Under the pieces are notes generated by a model. It worked only from the letters and a program-made list of their open reading frames with translations. It had not been told where the DNA came from and did no database searches. From NCBI GenBank assembly GCA_037442205.1, contig JBBIQS010000016.1, forward strand, positions 1 through 64,000: a DNA stretch of 64,000 bases. Reading direction: 5' to 3'. Below are positions 16,022 through 24,256 of this stretch, one piece after another. The stretch's first letter is position 1. Every line of letters begins with the position of its first letter. Position numbers and translations under genes: made by a program. The stretch is from JBBIQS01 sp037442205 (GTDB lineage: Bacteria; Myxococcota; Myxococcia; Myxococcales; UBA5297).

Positions 16022-17353
16022 TCAGGCGGGCGCGGCAGCGGCGTTCCCGCGGTAGGCGAGCAGCGCCCGGGCCGCGTCCCGCCCGGCGAGCATGGCATCC
16101 TCCATCGACGAGTACTCCCAGCGCCCGTAGCGGCCGGCGACCAGGATCCCGGCGTGGTGGAGGAAGTCGAGGACCTTCTGCCGCGCCGGCCCGTAGTCGT
16201 GGTCGTAGAGCACGTAGGCATTGGGGATCTCGCGCGCCTTGGCGAAGAGCACCTCGCGCCGGCGCTCGACCAGCCCGGCCCGGAGCAGTCCTTCGACGGC
16301 GTACTCTTCGGCCTGGCCTGCGCCCAAGGTGCCGCGGTGGGCGAACTCCACGTAGAAGGACTGGCAGCCCATCGGCGCCAGCGCGGCGTGCGCCGCCGAG
16401 AACGACCCCGCCCGGTAGAAGGAGAAGTCCTCGCCCGGGAAGTAGACCCAGTGGAAGCCCTTGCCCACCCCGCGCGCCGCCACGTTGACGTAGGTCACGA
16501 AGTTGCCGCGCAGCTTGGAGGCCGCCTCGCTCACCTCCGCCGGCACGTTCCCGCCCCGCTGCAGCAGGCCCACCAGCTCCGGCAATGGAATCGTCGAGAG
16601 CATTCCCGAGTAGTCGAGCCAGCGCCCGTCGGAGAGCTGGGCCCGCCGGCGCCGCCAGTCGATGGCCAGCGGCTGGACCTTGCAGTCCACCGCGCCCTTG
16701 AGGTGCGGCAGGAACGCCCGCGGCAGCGACTCGATGCCGCCTTCCTTCGGGTAGAGGAAGCTGGCGTTGTAGCCGGCCTGCTCGGTGCCGATGCCCAGCG
16801 CGCCGTCGACCACGTCCTTGAGGCTGGGGCGCGGGACGAAGCGGCCGCACCACTCTGCGGTCAGCTCCCGCGGGTGCACCGTGTAGATCTTCTGGTTGTA
16901 GGGGATCATGAAGTGCTTCGCGATCCCCTCGCCCAGGTGGCGGACGATGAACTCCTCGAAGGTGGCCGGCTCGCGAGCGCGCAGCTCTCGGCCGCGCTCG
17001 CCCAGCTGCGCCTCGATGAAGCCCATCAGGCACTCGGAGGCGATCGCCGGCGGCAGGCCGTGCAGGTTCACCTGGAACGGATAGCGGGTGTAGACGCCGT
17101 GGGAAAAGATGCGCGCCACCCGCTGGATGGAGACCAGGCCGTTGGGCATCAGCCGGCTGACCAGGGCCTTCATCTCCGGATCGCGCAGGTGCAGCCAGTG
17201 GCCGGTGACGTCGAAGAGGAAGCCGTCCAGGTTCTCGGTCTTGGTGAAGCCGCCCACCCGGTCGGACTTCTCGACGACCCGGAAGTTGCCGCCGAGGTAG
17301 TAGCCGGCCGACAGCCCGGTCAGCCCGCCGCCGAGGATGAGGATTTCCGCCAT
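16022..17353 (-). CDS. FAD-dependent UDP-galactopyranose mutase/protoporphyrinogen-oxidase-like enzyme
   Basis: A 443-residue flavoprotein with the dinucleotide fold ILILGGGLTGLSAGYYL at the N-terminus and VVEKSDRVGGFTKTE, the second FAD motif. FDVTGHWLHLRDPEM and FIVRHLGEGIAKHFMIPYNQKIY (in parts) match a family of bacterial proteins annotated as NAD(P)-binding amine oxidases or UDP-galactopyranose-mutase-like proteins of polysaccharide clusters. Its partner genes here are a glycosyltransferase and a deacetylase, so a sugar-nucleotide or lipid-sugar substrate is more likely than haem synthesis. ATG at 17353 was chosen for the fold start, with GGAGCG upstream. First gene of the group. Confidence 0.85.
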   Translation of the reverse strand: MAEILILGGGLTGLSAGYYLGGNFRVVEKSDRVGGFTKTENLDGFLFDVTGHWLHLRDPEMKALVSRLMPNGLVSIQRVARIFSHGVYTRYPFQVNLHGLPPAIASECLMGFIEAQLGERGRELRAREPATFEEFIVRHLGEGIAKHFMIPYNQKIYTVHPRELTAEWCGRFVPRPSLKDVVDGALGIGTEQAGYNASFLYPKEGGIESLPRAFLPHLKGAVDCKVQPLAIDWRRRRAQLSDGRWLDYSGMLSTIPLPELVGLLQRGGNVPAEVSEAASKLRGNFVTYVNVAARGVGKGFHWVYFPGEDFSFYRAGSFSAAHAALAPMGCQSFYVEFAHRGTLGAGQAEEYAVEGLLRAGLVERRREVLFAKAREIPNAYVLYDHDYGPARQKVLDFLHHAGILVAGRYGRWEYSSMEDAMLAGRDAARALLAYRGNAAAAPA

Positions 17354-17463
17354 GTGAGCGCGCTCCACGCTGTGGGCCTGAGGTCTTACCACAGTGGCCC
17401 TGCCCGAGCGGTCTGCCCGCCCGCTTGTCGCCGCCGGACCGGTCCGCTAGCGTCCGCCGCCCC

Positions 17464-18243
17464 ATGGCTGAAACCGCCGAGCCATCGCTGCCCCCTTCCA
17501 AGCTCGCTTTCCGCCCGATCCTCGGGCGCTCGCTCGAGTTCCTGCGCGGCTCCCTGCCCTCTTGCGCGGCGATCGCCATGGTCTGCGCGCCGCCCTTTGC
17601 CCTGGCCGATCGCGTCGCCGCCCACTTCCGGTTCGGCCTCTTCGAGTCCCTGCACGGATTCGAGCTCGCCCAGCTGCTGACCGGCGTCGTGGCCAGCGTC
17701 TCCATGGCTCGGCTGTTCGTGGGCGCCCAGCGCGGGCTCCGCCTATCGGCAAGCCAGGCGATCCTCTGGGGAATCCGGCGCTGGCCGGCGGCCGCGGCGG
17801 TGGCCTACGTGTCCGGTCTGGCGATCTCTGCCGGGACCATCGCCCTGGGAATCCCGGGGCTGCTGGTGGCGCTGAACTTCTGCCTGGCGACGCCCTTGCT
17901 CGCCGCGACCGAGCTCGACGCCAACCAGGCGCTGCGCCGCTCGCGCTCGCTGGCCTTCGGACATCGAAAGCAGATGTTCCTGCCGCTCGGCTCCGCGCTG
18001 CTCGGAGCCGCGCTGCTCTCCGAAGGTCTCGCGCGCCTGGCCGAGCTCGCGCTCTCCCGCCTGCCGCCGCTGGGCCTGCCGGCCTTCCTGCTCGCCATAT
18101 TCGCCCAGTTCAGCGTGCTCCTCCTCGATGGCCTCCTGATCGCCTGCCAGGTCACCGTCTGGGCAGCGCTCGAGGAGGCGGCTGCCTCGCAACCGCTCAG
18201 CGCAGGGCGAGGATCTCTCTCAGCGCCTCTTCCACCTGCGTGA
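17464..18243 (+). CDS. Multi-pass membrane protein (GPDPase-membrane-domain-like)
   Basis: A 259-residue integral membrane protein with about five or six hydrophobic helices and a small cytoplasmic start (MAETAEPSLPPSKLAF). ELDANQALRRSRSLAFGHRKQMFLPLG resembles the repeated helix-loop of the GPDPase_memb/DUF7847 group, in which a conserved A-L-x-R-S turn precedes a transmembrane helix. Function is unknown. The 3' end overlaps the convergent epimerase gene by 47 bases. Confidence 0.8.
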   Translation: MAETAEPSLPPSKLAFRPILGRSLEFLRGSLPSCAAIAMVCAPPFALADRVAAHFRFGLFESLHGFELAQLLTGVVASVSMARLFVGAQRGLRLSASQAILWGIRRWPAAAAVAYVSGLAISAGTIALGIPGLLVALNFCLATPLLAATELDANQALRRSRSLAFGHRKQMFLPLGSALLGAALLSEGLARLAELALSRLPPLGLPAFLLAIFAQFSVLLLDGLLIACQVTVWAALEEAAASQPLSAGRGSLSAPLPPA

Positions 18244-19102
18244 AGCGAAAGCGGTACCCCAGCTCCAGCGCCTTGCGCGGCTGAACCCGCTGGCCGGTGA
18301 GCACCACCGTCGCCGCCTCCCCGACCGCCAGGCGCAACGCCGCGCCCGGCACCTTGAGCCACGACGGCCGGCCCATGGCCTTCCCCAGCGCGGCAGCCAG
18401 TTCGCTCATGCGCACCGGGTTGGGCGCCGTGCCGTTGAGCGGGCCGCGCGCCTGCGGCGAGTCAAGCGCCAGCAGGAAGAGGCCGACCAGATCTTCGAGG
18501 TGGATCCAGGACATCCACTGCTGCCCACTGCCAATCGGGCCGCCGGCGAAGAGCCGGAACGGCAGGAGCATCCGCTCCAGCGCGCCGCCTCCTTCGCCCA
18601 GCACCACGCCGGTACGCATGACCACGACCCGGGTCTTCTCCGAAATCCGCAGCGCTTCAGCTTCCCAGGCCCTGCACACCTGAGCCAGGAAGTCCGCGCC
18701 AGCCTCCGCGGACTCGTCGAGCAGCTCGTCCTCGCGCGGGCCGTAGATGCCGATCGCCGAGGCGTTCACCAAGACCGGCGGCCTCGCCGCCCGCTCGATG
18801 GCCGAGGCGACCCGCCGCGTCCCTTCGACCCGCGAGGCGAGAATTCGCTGCTTCTGCTCAGGGCTCCAGCGGCGCGCCATCAGCGGCTCGCCTGCCAGAT
18901 GCACCACCGCGTCGCACCGAGCGAGCTCCTCGGTCCAGGGCCCTGCCCGAGAAGGATCGCCTTGCACGAGCTGGCAGCCCTCGAGCCCGGATGCGCGGGA
19001 AGGGTCACGGGTCAGAGCGATGACCTCATCGCCGCGCTCGCGCAGCTTCTGCACCAGCTTCCGCCCAATGAAACCAGTCGCCCCGGTGACGAAGACTCGC
19101 AT
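18197..19102 (-). CDS. TIGR01777-family epimerase (YfcH-like SDR)
   Basis: A 301-residue extended short-chain dehydrogenase: GATGFIGRKLVQKL (7-20) binds NAD(P), HLAGEPLMARRW is the family-specific loop, and NASAIGIYGP plus the catalytic-region YG..E distinguish the TIGR01777/SDR39U1 group from sugar epimerases. WMSWIHLEDLVGLFLLAL and the C-terminal DUF1731-like tail (PRKALELGYRFRF) complete the family pattern. The reaction is not established for this group; human SDR39U1 and E. coli YfcH are its relatives. Its 3' end overlaps the membrane protein gene on the other strand. Confidence 0.92.
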   Translation of the reverse strand: MRVFVTGATGFIGRKLVQKLRERGDEVIALTRDPSRASGLEGCQLVQGDPSRAGPWTEELARCDAVVHLAGEPLMARRWSPEQKQRILASRVEGTRRVASAIERAARPPVLVNASAIGIYGPREDELLDESAEAGADFLAQVCRAWEAEALRISEKTRVVVMRTGVVLGEGGGALERMLLPFRLFAGGPIGSGQQWMSWIHLEDLVGLFLLALDSPQARGPLNGTAPNPVRMSELAAALGKAMGRPSWLKVPGAALRLAVGEAATVVLTGQRVQPRKALELGYRFRFTQVEEALREILALR

Positions 19103-19185
19103 GCGCCCTCCCAGCGAACCGAATTCCAGGGGTTCTAAAGCAACTTGGACCGCCGAGCGCTATCAATGTTTCAGGAGAACCGGAC

Positions 19186-19878
19186 ATGTGCGGTCGCTTC
19201 ACCCAGACCAAGGAGGTCGAGCTGCTGCGGCAGCGCTTCGGAATCTCCGAGGTGCGCGTCGCCGGCGGGCCGGCCTTCAATCTGGCCCCCACCGACGCCG
19301 TCCCTGCGGTGCTCGCCCCGAATGCCGGCCGGACGCTGGACGCCATGCGCTGGGGCCTGGTTCCGCCGTGGGCCGGGGACCTCAGGCAACAGCCGCAGCC
19401 GATCAACGCCCGCAGCGAAACCATCGGATCGAGTCGCTTGTTTCGCCGGCTGATTCCGTCCCAGCGCTGCCTCGTCCTCGCCGATAGCTTCTTCGAGTGG
19501 GGCGGTCCGAAGGGCAAGCGCCAGCCCTATCGCATCCGCCTCAAGGCAGACGAGCCGTTCGCCCTTGCCGGGCTATGGGACCTGTGGCGAGACCCGGGCA
19601 ACCCCGCCGTCGAGATCAAGAGCTGCACCGTGCTGACCACCAGCGCCAACGCGCTGCTCGAGCCGCTCCACGAGCGGATGCCGGTGATCCTCTCGCCGGA
19701 GCAGGAGGCCGCCTGGCTCGATCCGTCGATCGGCGCGCTCGAGCCGCTGGTGCCGCTGTTCGCGCCCTACCCCGCCGAAAGGATGGAGCTCTATCCGGTT
19801 TCGGCGGCGGTCAACGACGCCCGCCACAAGGGCCCGGAGTGCATCGCTCCGCTGGCCCAGCGGCTCCTCTTCGGCTGA
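19186..19878 (+). CDS. SRAP/HMCES-like abasic-site DNA-protein crosslinker (YedK type)
   Basis: A 230-residue SOS-response-associated peptidase (SRAP) domain protein, the bacterial counterpart of HMCES. Such proteins form a thiazolidine crosslink with abasic sites in single-stranded DNA through Cys2. The sequence begins MCGRFTQ, making Cys2 N-terminal after Met removal; Asn74 (NARSET), Glu104 (EW) and His162 (HERMP) are the other active-site residues, matching E. coli YedK N75, E105 and H160. AGGAGA lies about seven bases before the ATG. Monocistronic; no LexA box was recognised. Confidence 0.95.
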   Translation: MCGRFTQTKEVELLRQRFGISEVRVAGGPAFNLAPTDAVPAVLAPNAGRTLDAMRWGLVPPWAGDLRQQPQPINARSETIGSSRLFRRLIPSQRCLVLADSFFEWGGPKGKRQPYRIRLKADEPFALAGLWDLWRDPGNPAVEIKSCTVLTTSANALLEPLHERMPVILSPEQEAAWLDPSIGALEPLVPLFAPYPAERMELYPVSAAVNDARHKGPECIAPLAQRLLFG

Positions 19879-19884
19879 GCGTGT

Positions 19885-20841
19885 TCAGAACGACCAACCG
19901 ACGCTGCCGTCCAGGCTGGCATGCGCGGGGGTCGGCATCCCCACCGCAGCGTTGTTCAACATGTACCCGATGCTGAATTGGGTCTGCAGCGTCAGTCCGA
20001 AGCGGAAGCCGAGCTTGTATCCCAGCAGGAACAGGGTCAGGTCAGTCCCGGCGCCGCTCGATTGCATCTGCTCCCGCACCCCGAATCCCAGCTGCATCCC
20101 GTGCCGGAACGAGCCGCCGGCGTAGAAGAGGAATTGGGCCCCGGCATCGAAGAACGGGGAGTCGACGAAACCCTTGACGTAGTCCGGGTAGAAGCCCAGG
20201 TGCGCCGCCAGGCCAATCTTGTTGACGAGGCGGAACTCTCCGCTCATCCCTACGCCCTGCCGAACGCCGGCGTCGGTGAGCGACAGCAGCACCGAGACCC
20301 GGTGGATATGCTCCTCCGGCGGTACCGGCTCCACCGGACGGGACTTCGCGCTGCCGTCAGAGGGAGGGGGCGGCGGAGGCGGGAGCGCGGTCTGCTGCGC
20401 GGCCGGCGGCGGGGGCGGGGGAGGAGACGAAGTCGCGGTGCGTGCTTCGGGCGAGAGCTGGGCCACGGCCTTGACCCGCAGCGGCGCGTCGGCCGATCCC
20501 AGCCGCGCCGGGCCGTTGCCCTGGGCGTCGTAGGCCTCGATGAAATACTCGAAGTCGGCGGTGCTGACCGAGCCGGGAATCACCGCCTCGAAGTCGGCCT
20601 TCCCCTTCTTCTTCATCGACAGCGGGCTGAAATCCTTGGCACCGGCGGCGCGGTAGAAGACGGTCGGCTCGAAGACCTCGGACTCGTCGATGATGCTGGC
20701 GCGCACCGGAACCGGTTCGCCGAACACCGCCTCGAAGAGAACCTGGTGGCGAATCTCCGGAGGCTGCCGATCGACGGCCTGAGCCGGAGCGGCGAACGCG
20801 AGCGCTGCGATTGCGGCGGCGGCAGATGCGAAGCGGAGCAT
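19885..20841 (-). CDS. Envelope protein with Pro-rich linker and C-terminal beta-barrel
   Basis: A 318-residue exported protein. A signal peptide (1-22, ending PAQA) precedes an Ig-like beta domain of about 110 residues (EIRHQ...FYRAAGAKDFSPLSM), then two polyproline runs (about 140-165) that probably cross the periplasm. Residues 180-318 look like outer-membrane beta strands with alternating aromatics and end in Phe, the usual BAM recognition residue. This architecture is common in Myxococcota envelope proteins; its function is unknown. Convergent with the SRAP gene, 6 bases apart. Confidence 0.75.
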   Translation of the reverse strand: MLRFASAAAAIAALAFAAPAQAVDRQPPEIRHQVLFEAVFGEPVPVRASIIDESEVFEPTVFYRAAGAKDFSPLSMKKKGKADFEAVIPGSVSTADFEYFIEAYDAQGNGPARLGSADAPLRVKAVAQLSPEARTATSSPPPPPPPAAQQTALPPPPPPPSDGSAKSRPVEPVPPEEHIHRVSVLLSLTDAGVRQGVGMSGEFRLVNKIGLAAHLGFYPDYVKGFVDSPFFDAGAQFLFYAGGSFRHGMQLGFGVREQMQSSGAGTDLTLFLLGYKLGFRFGLTLQTQFSIGYMLNNAAVGMPTPAHASLDGSVGWSF

Positions 20842-20928
20842 GGTCTCTCCCCGGGGGCGACTGGCCGAGGAGTGTAGTCCGGCCTCACTCGGTGGGCCAT
20901 TTCATGTGCTGCGCTCGGAGACGCCGCC

Positions 20929-21417
20929 TCAGCGGTCGCGCCACGCATAGCGAGCAGTCAGCTCAGCGATCGCCAGCACGTGTCCGTGAAGATGGCCCTC
21001 GAGCTTCTCGCGACCGGCCCCCGGCGCCAGGTCGAGCAAGGAATCGGCGGCGAGGAGCCGGAAGCGGTAGCGGTGAGCGCCCTTCCCACGAGGCGGGCAG
21101 GGGCCGCCCCAGCCCAGCCTGCCGTAGCCGTTGGTGCCCTGGGCCAGCCAGTCGGCCTTGGGCGACAGCGCCTCGGCAAGCTCGCGGCGATCGCCGGCGA
21201 TGTTCCAGGCCAGCCAGTGGACGAAGGCCTCGCCGGCGACGTCGGGGTCTTCGACGATCAGCGCCAGCGAGCGCGTCCCCTGGGGCACCCCGGTCCAGCT
21301 CAAGGGCGGCGAGAGGTTCTCGCCGTCCAGGGTGAAGCGCGCCGGCATGGCGGCGCCCCGCTCAAAGGCCGGGCTGGAGAGGACCAGGGAGGTCGAGCTG
21401 CCAAAGATGAGCCCCAT
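20929..21417 (-). CDS. YbhB/YbcL family PEBP-like protein
   Basis: A 162-residue phosphatidylethanolamine-binding protein-like fold. FTLDGENLSPPLSWTGVPQGT, VEDPDV (the ligand-pocket DPDxP motif with Val for Pro) and HWLAWNIAGD, followed by YGRLGWGGPCPPRGKGAHRYRF (in parts), are characteristic of bacterial YbhB/YbcL proteins. The pocket binds phosphate-like anions; no bacterial role is settled. No signal peptide. It is 24 bases downstream of the third STAS-like gene on the same strand and may be cotranscribed with that cluster. Confidence 0.92.
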   Translation of the reverse strand: MGLIFGSSTSLVLSSPAFERGAAMPARFTLDGENLSPPLSWTGVPQGTRSLALIVEDPDVAGEAFVHWLAWNIAGDRRELAEALSPKADWLAQGTNGYGRLGWGGPCPPRGKGAHRYRFRLLAADSLLDLAPGAGREKLEGHLHGHVLAIAELTARYAWRDR

Positions 21418-21441
21418 CGGACGACAATACCCGCCGCGGCG

Positions 21442-21819
21442 CTAGCCGGCCCAGGGGAACGAGTGGGGCTCAGGCAGTTCGCAGCTGTCCTGCACCCGAA
21501 TTCGGATCCCCACCGCGAACCCAACCGCCGCGGTGATCAGCTTGATGAGAGGGATTGCCTGGGGGAGCACCACCATCAACGACGCGATGCGCTTCTTGTG
21601 GACCCTCAGCCAATCCTGCACCGGCCCGCGCGCATCCGGGTTGTGGACCTTCATGCCCCGCAGGTCCATGACGATGTGCGCCTTGTCCGCCGGCATCGCC
21701 TCGAGGAGGGCAGCCAGCGAGGCCCGCATGTCTGGCTCGGGCGTGGTCACGAAATAGCGCACCCAGATGATCCCAGCCTCGTTTTTGCCGATCTCCCATA
21801 ACTTCCCCGGAGCTGCCAT
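21442..21819 (-). CDS. STAS-like protein, third paralogue
   Basis: A 125-residue protein sharing KLWEIGKNEAGIIWVRYF, HIVMDLRGMKVHNPDARGP, VHKKRI, then the hydrophobic KLITAAVGFAVGIRIRV and CELPEP with two upstream paralogues. The alternation of strands and amphipathic helices, with a DLRG turn in the centre, suggests a STAS/SpoIIAA-like fold as in Myxobacteria STAS proteins; the phosphorylatable serine of anti-anti-sigma factors is absent. The hydrophobic C-terminal segment may contact membrane or a partner. GGAGGGG precedes the ATG by about six bases. Closest in sequence to the second paralogue. Confidence 0.8.
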   Translation of the reverse strand: MAAPGKLWEIGKNEAGIIWVRYFVTTPEPDMRASLAALLEAMPADKAHIVMDLRGMKVHNPDARGPVQDWLRVHKKRIASLMVVLPQAIPLIKLITAAVGFAVGIRIRVQDSCELPEPHSFPWAG

Positions 21820-21912
21820 GGCTTTCCCCTCCGCAATGCGCCGTGGATGGCGCAATCAATCTTCCTCGATCCTATTTTTCATCGCCTGCAGCCCCAATGG
21901 TTCCTTGAGGCA

Positions 21913-22308
21913 CTACCCGACCCTTGGAAACGACTTGGGTTCCGGGAGATCGCAGTGGTCTTCCATCCGGATTCGGATGCCCACCGCGAATCCGACCGCC
22001 GCGGTGATCAGCTTGACGATGGGAACCGCCCTGGGGACCACGACCGTCAACGAGGTGATGCGCTTCTTGTAGGCCTTGAGCCATTCCTGCGCCGGCCCGC
22101 GCGAGTCGGGGTTGTGAGCGGTCAGGCCCCGCAGGTCCATCACGATCCGCGCGTTCGCCTCAGGCATCACTTCGAGGAGCGCGGCCAGTGATGCCCTCAT
22201 GTCCGCCTCGGGCGTCGTCAGGAAATAGCGGATCCAGACGACTCCCGACTCGGACTTGCCGATCTCCCAGAGCTTCCCAGGCATTGGATTTGCGAATTCT
22301 GCAACCAC
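21913..22308 (-). CDS. STAS-like protein, second paralogue
   Basis: A 131-residue paralogue with KLWEIGKSESGVVWIRYF, RIVMDLRGLTAHNPDSRGP, YKKRI and KLITAAVGFAVGIRIRM. The GTG at 22308 is preferred over a downstream ATG because GGAGG sits five to six bases before it, while the ATG has no ribosome-binding sequence; the family core begins seven residues later. It shares most residues with the third paralogue, and DNA stretches such as CGCGGTGATCAGCTTGAC recur in all three genes. 86 bases downstream of the first paralogue. Confidence 0.8.
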   Translation of the reverse strand: MVAEFANPMPGKLWEIGKSESGVVWIRYFLTTPEADMRASLAALLEVMPEANARIVMDLRGLTAHNPDSRGPAQEWLKAYKKRITSLTVVVPRAVPIVKLITAAVGFAVGIRIRMEDHCDLPEPKSFPRVG

Positions 22309-22394
22309 TGCCGCCTCCAGTCTCCCTGCTCATCCTTCCTCGTTCCGCTGCTGTCCGAGCTGCCTGCCAGCTCCTCTCGCGGGAGTCGCTGACC

Positions 22395-22781
22395 TCAGGC
22401 GCCGGCCCGAGGGGTCGAGAATTCTTGGGGCTCGGGAAGGTCGCAAGCCTCCAGCACGCGCATCTTGATTCCCACGGCAACCCCGACCGCCGCGGTGATC
22501 AGCTTGACGATCGGCACTGCCTTCGGGAGCAGCACCACCAGCAGCGCGATTCGCCGCCTGTTGCTCTTGAGCCAGCCCTGGATCAGCCCTCGGCCGTCGG
22601 GGTTGTGGCCGTTCAAGCCGCGCAGGTCGATCACGAGGCGCGCGTTCTTCTCCGGCAGGTACTCGGTCATGGCCGCCAGGGAGTCCTTCATCTCCTTGAC
22701 CGGCGTGACCAGGTAGTAGCGCACCCAGATCTCGCCCGAGTCGGCCCGGCCGATCTCCCAGAGCTTCGGTGGGTCTGCCAT
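22395..22781 (-). CDS. STAS-like protein, first paralogue
   Basis: A 128-residue paralogue: KLWEIGRADSGEIWVRYY, RLVIDLRGLNGHNPDGRGL, RRRI, KLITAAVGVAVGIKMRV, CDLPEP. It is the most diverged of the three and the first after the chemoreceptor gene, 38 bases from its stop. GGGGGAGG precedes the ATG by six bases. Whether the paralogues form homo- or hetero-oligomers, or scaffold the receptor, cannot be read from sequence. Confidence 0.8.
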   Translation of the reverse strand: MADPPKLWEIGRADSGEIWVRYYLVTPVKEMKDSLAAMTEYLPEKNARLVIDLRGLNGHNPDGRGLIQGWLKSNRRRIALLVVLLPKAVPIVKLITAAVGVAVGIKMRVLEACDLPEPQEFSTPRAGA

Positions 22782-22819
22782 CTCGACCTCCCCCCCGGGC
22801 GCCCGCGGTCGCCCCGGCG

Positions 22820-24088
22820 CTAGGCTGTGTGCGCCCCCTGGCGCCACTCGGCCGCCGACTTCATCTGCGCCACCGTCTGCGCCAGCTCCTCCAGCGCGCG
22901 CTGCGACGAATCGGCCCGCTCGGCCATGTCGGTGAGCATGGAGGCCATGTTCGTCACAGCGTCGGCCAGCACCGAGATGCCGTCCTTCTGATTGGTGACG
23001 CTGGCGACGATTTCGCGCACGCGCGCGCCACTGTCGCGAATCACCGCCGAGAGGCTCTTGATGGCCTCGCCGCTGCTGCTGATCTCCTCCAGCCCGCTCT
23101 CGATCCGGCCGAGCTGGTCGCGGGTGGTGGCCATGGCCTGGCGGGAGGACTGCACCAGCTCGGCCAGCAGCTTCTGGATCTTCTTGGTCTCGGCGACCTC
23201 GCCATCGGCCAGCTTGCGGATCTCGGCGGCCACCACGGCGAAGCCGAGCCCGCTCTCCCCGGCCCGGGCGGCCTCGATGGTGGCGCTCAGGGCCAGCACG
23301 TGGCTCTGGTCGGCGAAGTCCTTGACGCTGCCGGCGATGCCGCCGATGGAGGCCATCTTGGCAGCGAGGTCGGCCAGCCGGGCGGCGATCTCCTCCACCC
23401 GCGAGCGGATCTCCCCTAGTCCTCCCAGGCTGCGCTCGATCGACCCCTGGCCGGCGCCAGACAGCTCGTCGCCGCGGCTGGCCACCGCCAGGACCTGATT
23501 GGCCTGCCCGGCGGCGGCCTCGGCCGAGCGATGGAACTCCTGCGCCCCGATCCGCAGCGCCGTGGCGGCCTCGGTGTTCATGGTGATCAGCGACTTGTTC
23601 TCGGCGCTGCCGATCCTCAGCTGCTCCACCAGCCGCTCGAAGGCAGCGATCGGCGCCTGCACCGCCGCCCTCTGCTGCTCGAGCCGCAAGAGGAGCGCCG
23701 CCTGCGCCGCCTCCACCTCAATCCCCTCGTCTGCCCCTTCGGCCAGCCCGGCGAGCATCGCCACCCGCTCCCGCCCGCCCAGCTCCTCCAGAGCCTCCGC
23801 CAGTTGGCCGCGCGCCAGCAGCCGCGCCACCGCCGAGCCCTGCTGGTGACTCGCCCGGCGCGTCCGCAGCCGCCCCTGGGCCACCAGCCCCACGCCGCCC
23901 ACCATCAGCACCGCCGCCAGCCAACCCCACCGGGGCCAGCCGCCCCCGGCCGACGGCACCGCGGCCGCGGCCTGCGCCTGGGCCGAGGTGGCCGCCAGCG
24001 CCGCGGCCGAGATGAGCACCGAGCGCACCCCGGCCCGTGCCAGCCTTCGCACCCGCGCGGTCCGCCCTGAGCTCGCACTGCCGGACAT
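22820..24088 (-). CDS. Methyl-accepting chemotaxis-like protein without an input domain
   Basis: A 422-residue receptor. The N-terminus has one hydrophobic signal-like helix (about 20-38) and a second helix (about 52-70); only about 15 residues lie between them, so there is no periplasmic sensor domain. Residues 130-420 form the long coiled coil of a signalling domain; the hairpin tip DFADQSHVLALSATIEAARAGESGLGFAVVAAEIRKLAD (in parts) is the CheA/CheW contact and is well conserved except for His and Ser changes. ATG 24088 has AGGTGA four bases upstream; an earlier GTG at 24094 is possible. Three STAS-like genes follow. Confidence 0.88.
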   Translation of the reverse strand: MSGSASSGRTARVRRLARAGVRSVLISAAALAATSAQAQAAAAVPSAGGGWPRWGWLAAVLMVGGVGLVAQGRLRTRRASHQQGSAVARLLARGQLAEALEELGGRERVAMLAGLAEGADEGIEVEAAQAALLLRLEQQRAAVQAPIAAFERLVEQLRIGSAENKSLITMNTEAATALRIGAQEFHRSAEAAAGQANQVLAVASRGDELSGAGQGSIERSLGGLGEIRSRVEEIAARLADLAAKMASIGGIAGSVKDFADQSHVLALSATIEAARAGESGLGFAVVAAEIRKLADGEVAETKKIQKLLAELVQSSRQAMATTRDQLGRIESGLEEISSSGEAIKSLSAVIRDSGARVREIVASVTNQKDGISVLADAVTNMASMLTDMAERADSSQRALEELAQTVAQMKSAAEWRQGAHTA

Positions 24089-24204
24089 TGTCACCTACTG
24101 AGCATTCTCCCCCCGGGGCCGGAGACTAGACCGCTCGGCCGTCTGCGGCAACGGACGCGGCGCGAAGCCAGCTACACCCGCGGTTTTCCCCGACGGCGGG
24201 CCGG

Positions 24205-24230
24205 CGGCGCCCGGCCGCAGCCGGGCGCCG
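24205..24230. other. Perfect 11-bp hairpin downstream of the cytochrome gene
   Basis: CGGCGCCCGGC (24205-24215) and GCCGGGCGCCG (24220-24230) pair around CGCA. It lies 27 bases after the stop of the trihaem gene on the minus strand. No T-tract follows, so termination is plausible but not demonstrated. Confidence 0.4.
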
Positions 24231-24256
24231 AGTATCCCGAGGCGCGGCCCGAGCGC

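Noticed and set aside
14109..17353. Secondary-metabolite or haem-biosynthesis cluster
   Set aside because: The FAD enzyme superficially resembles protoporphyrinogen oxidase, but its neighbours are sugar enzymes and no other haem or polyketide genes are present.
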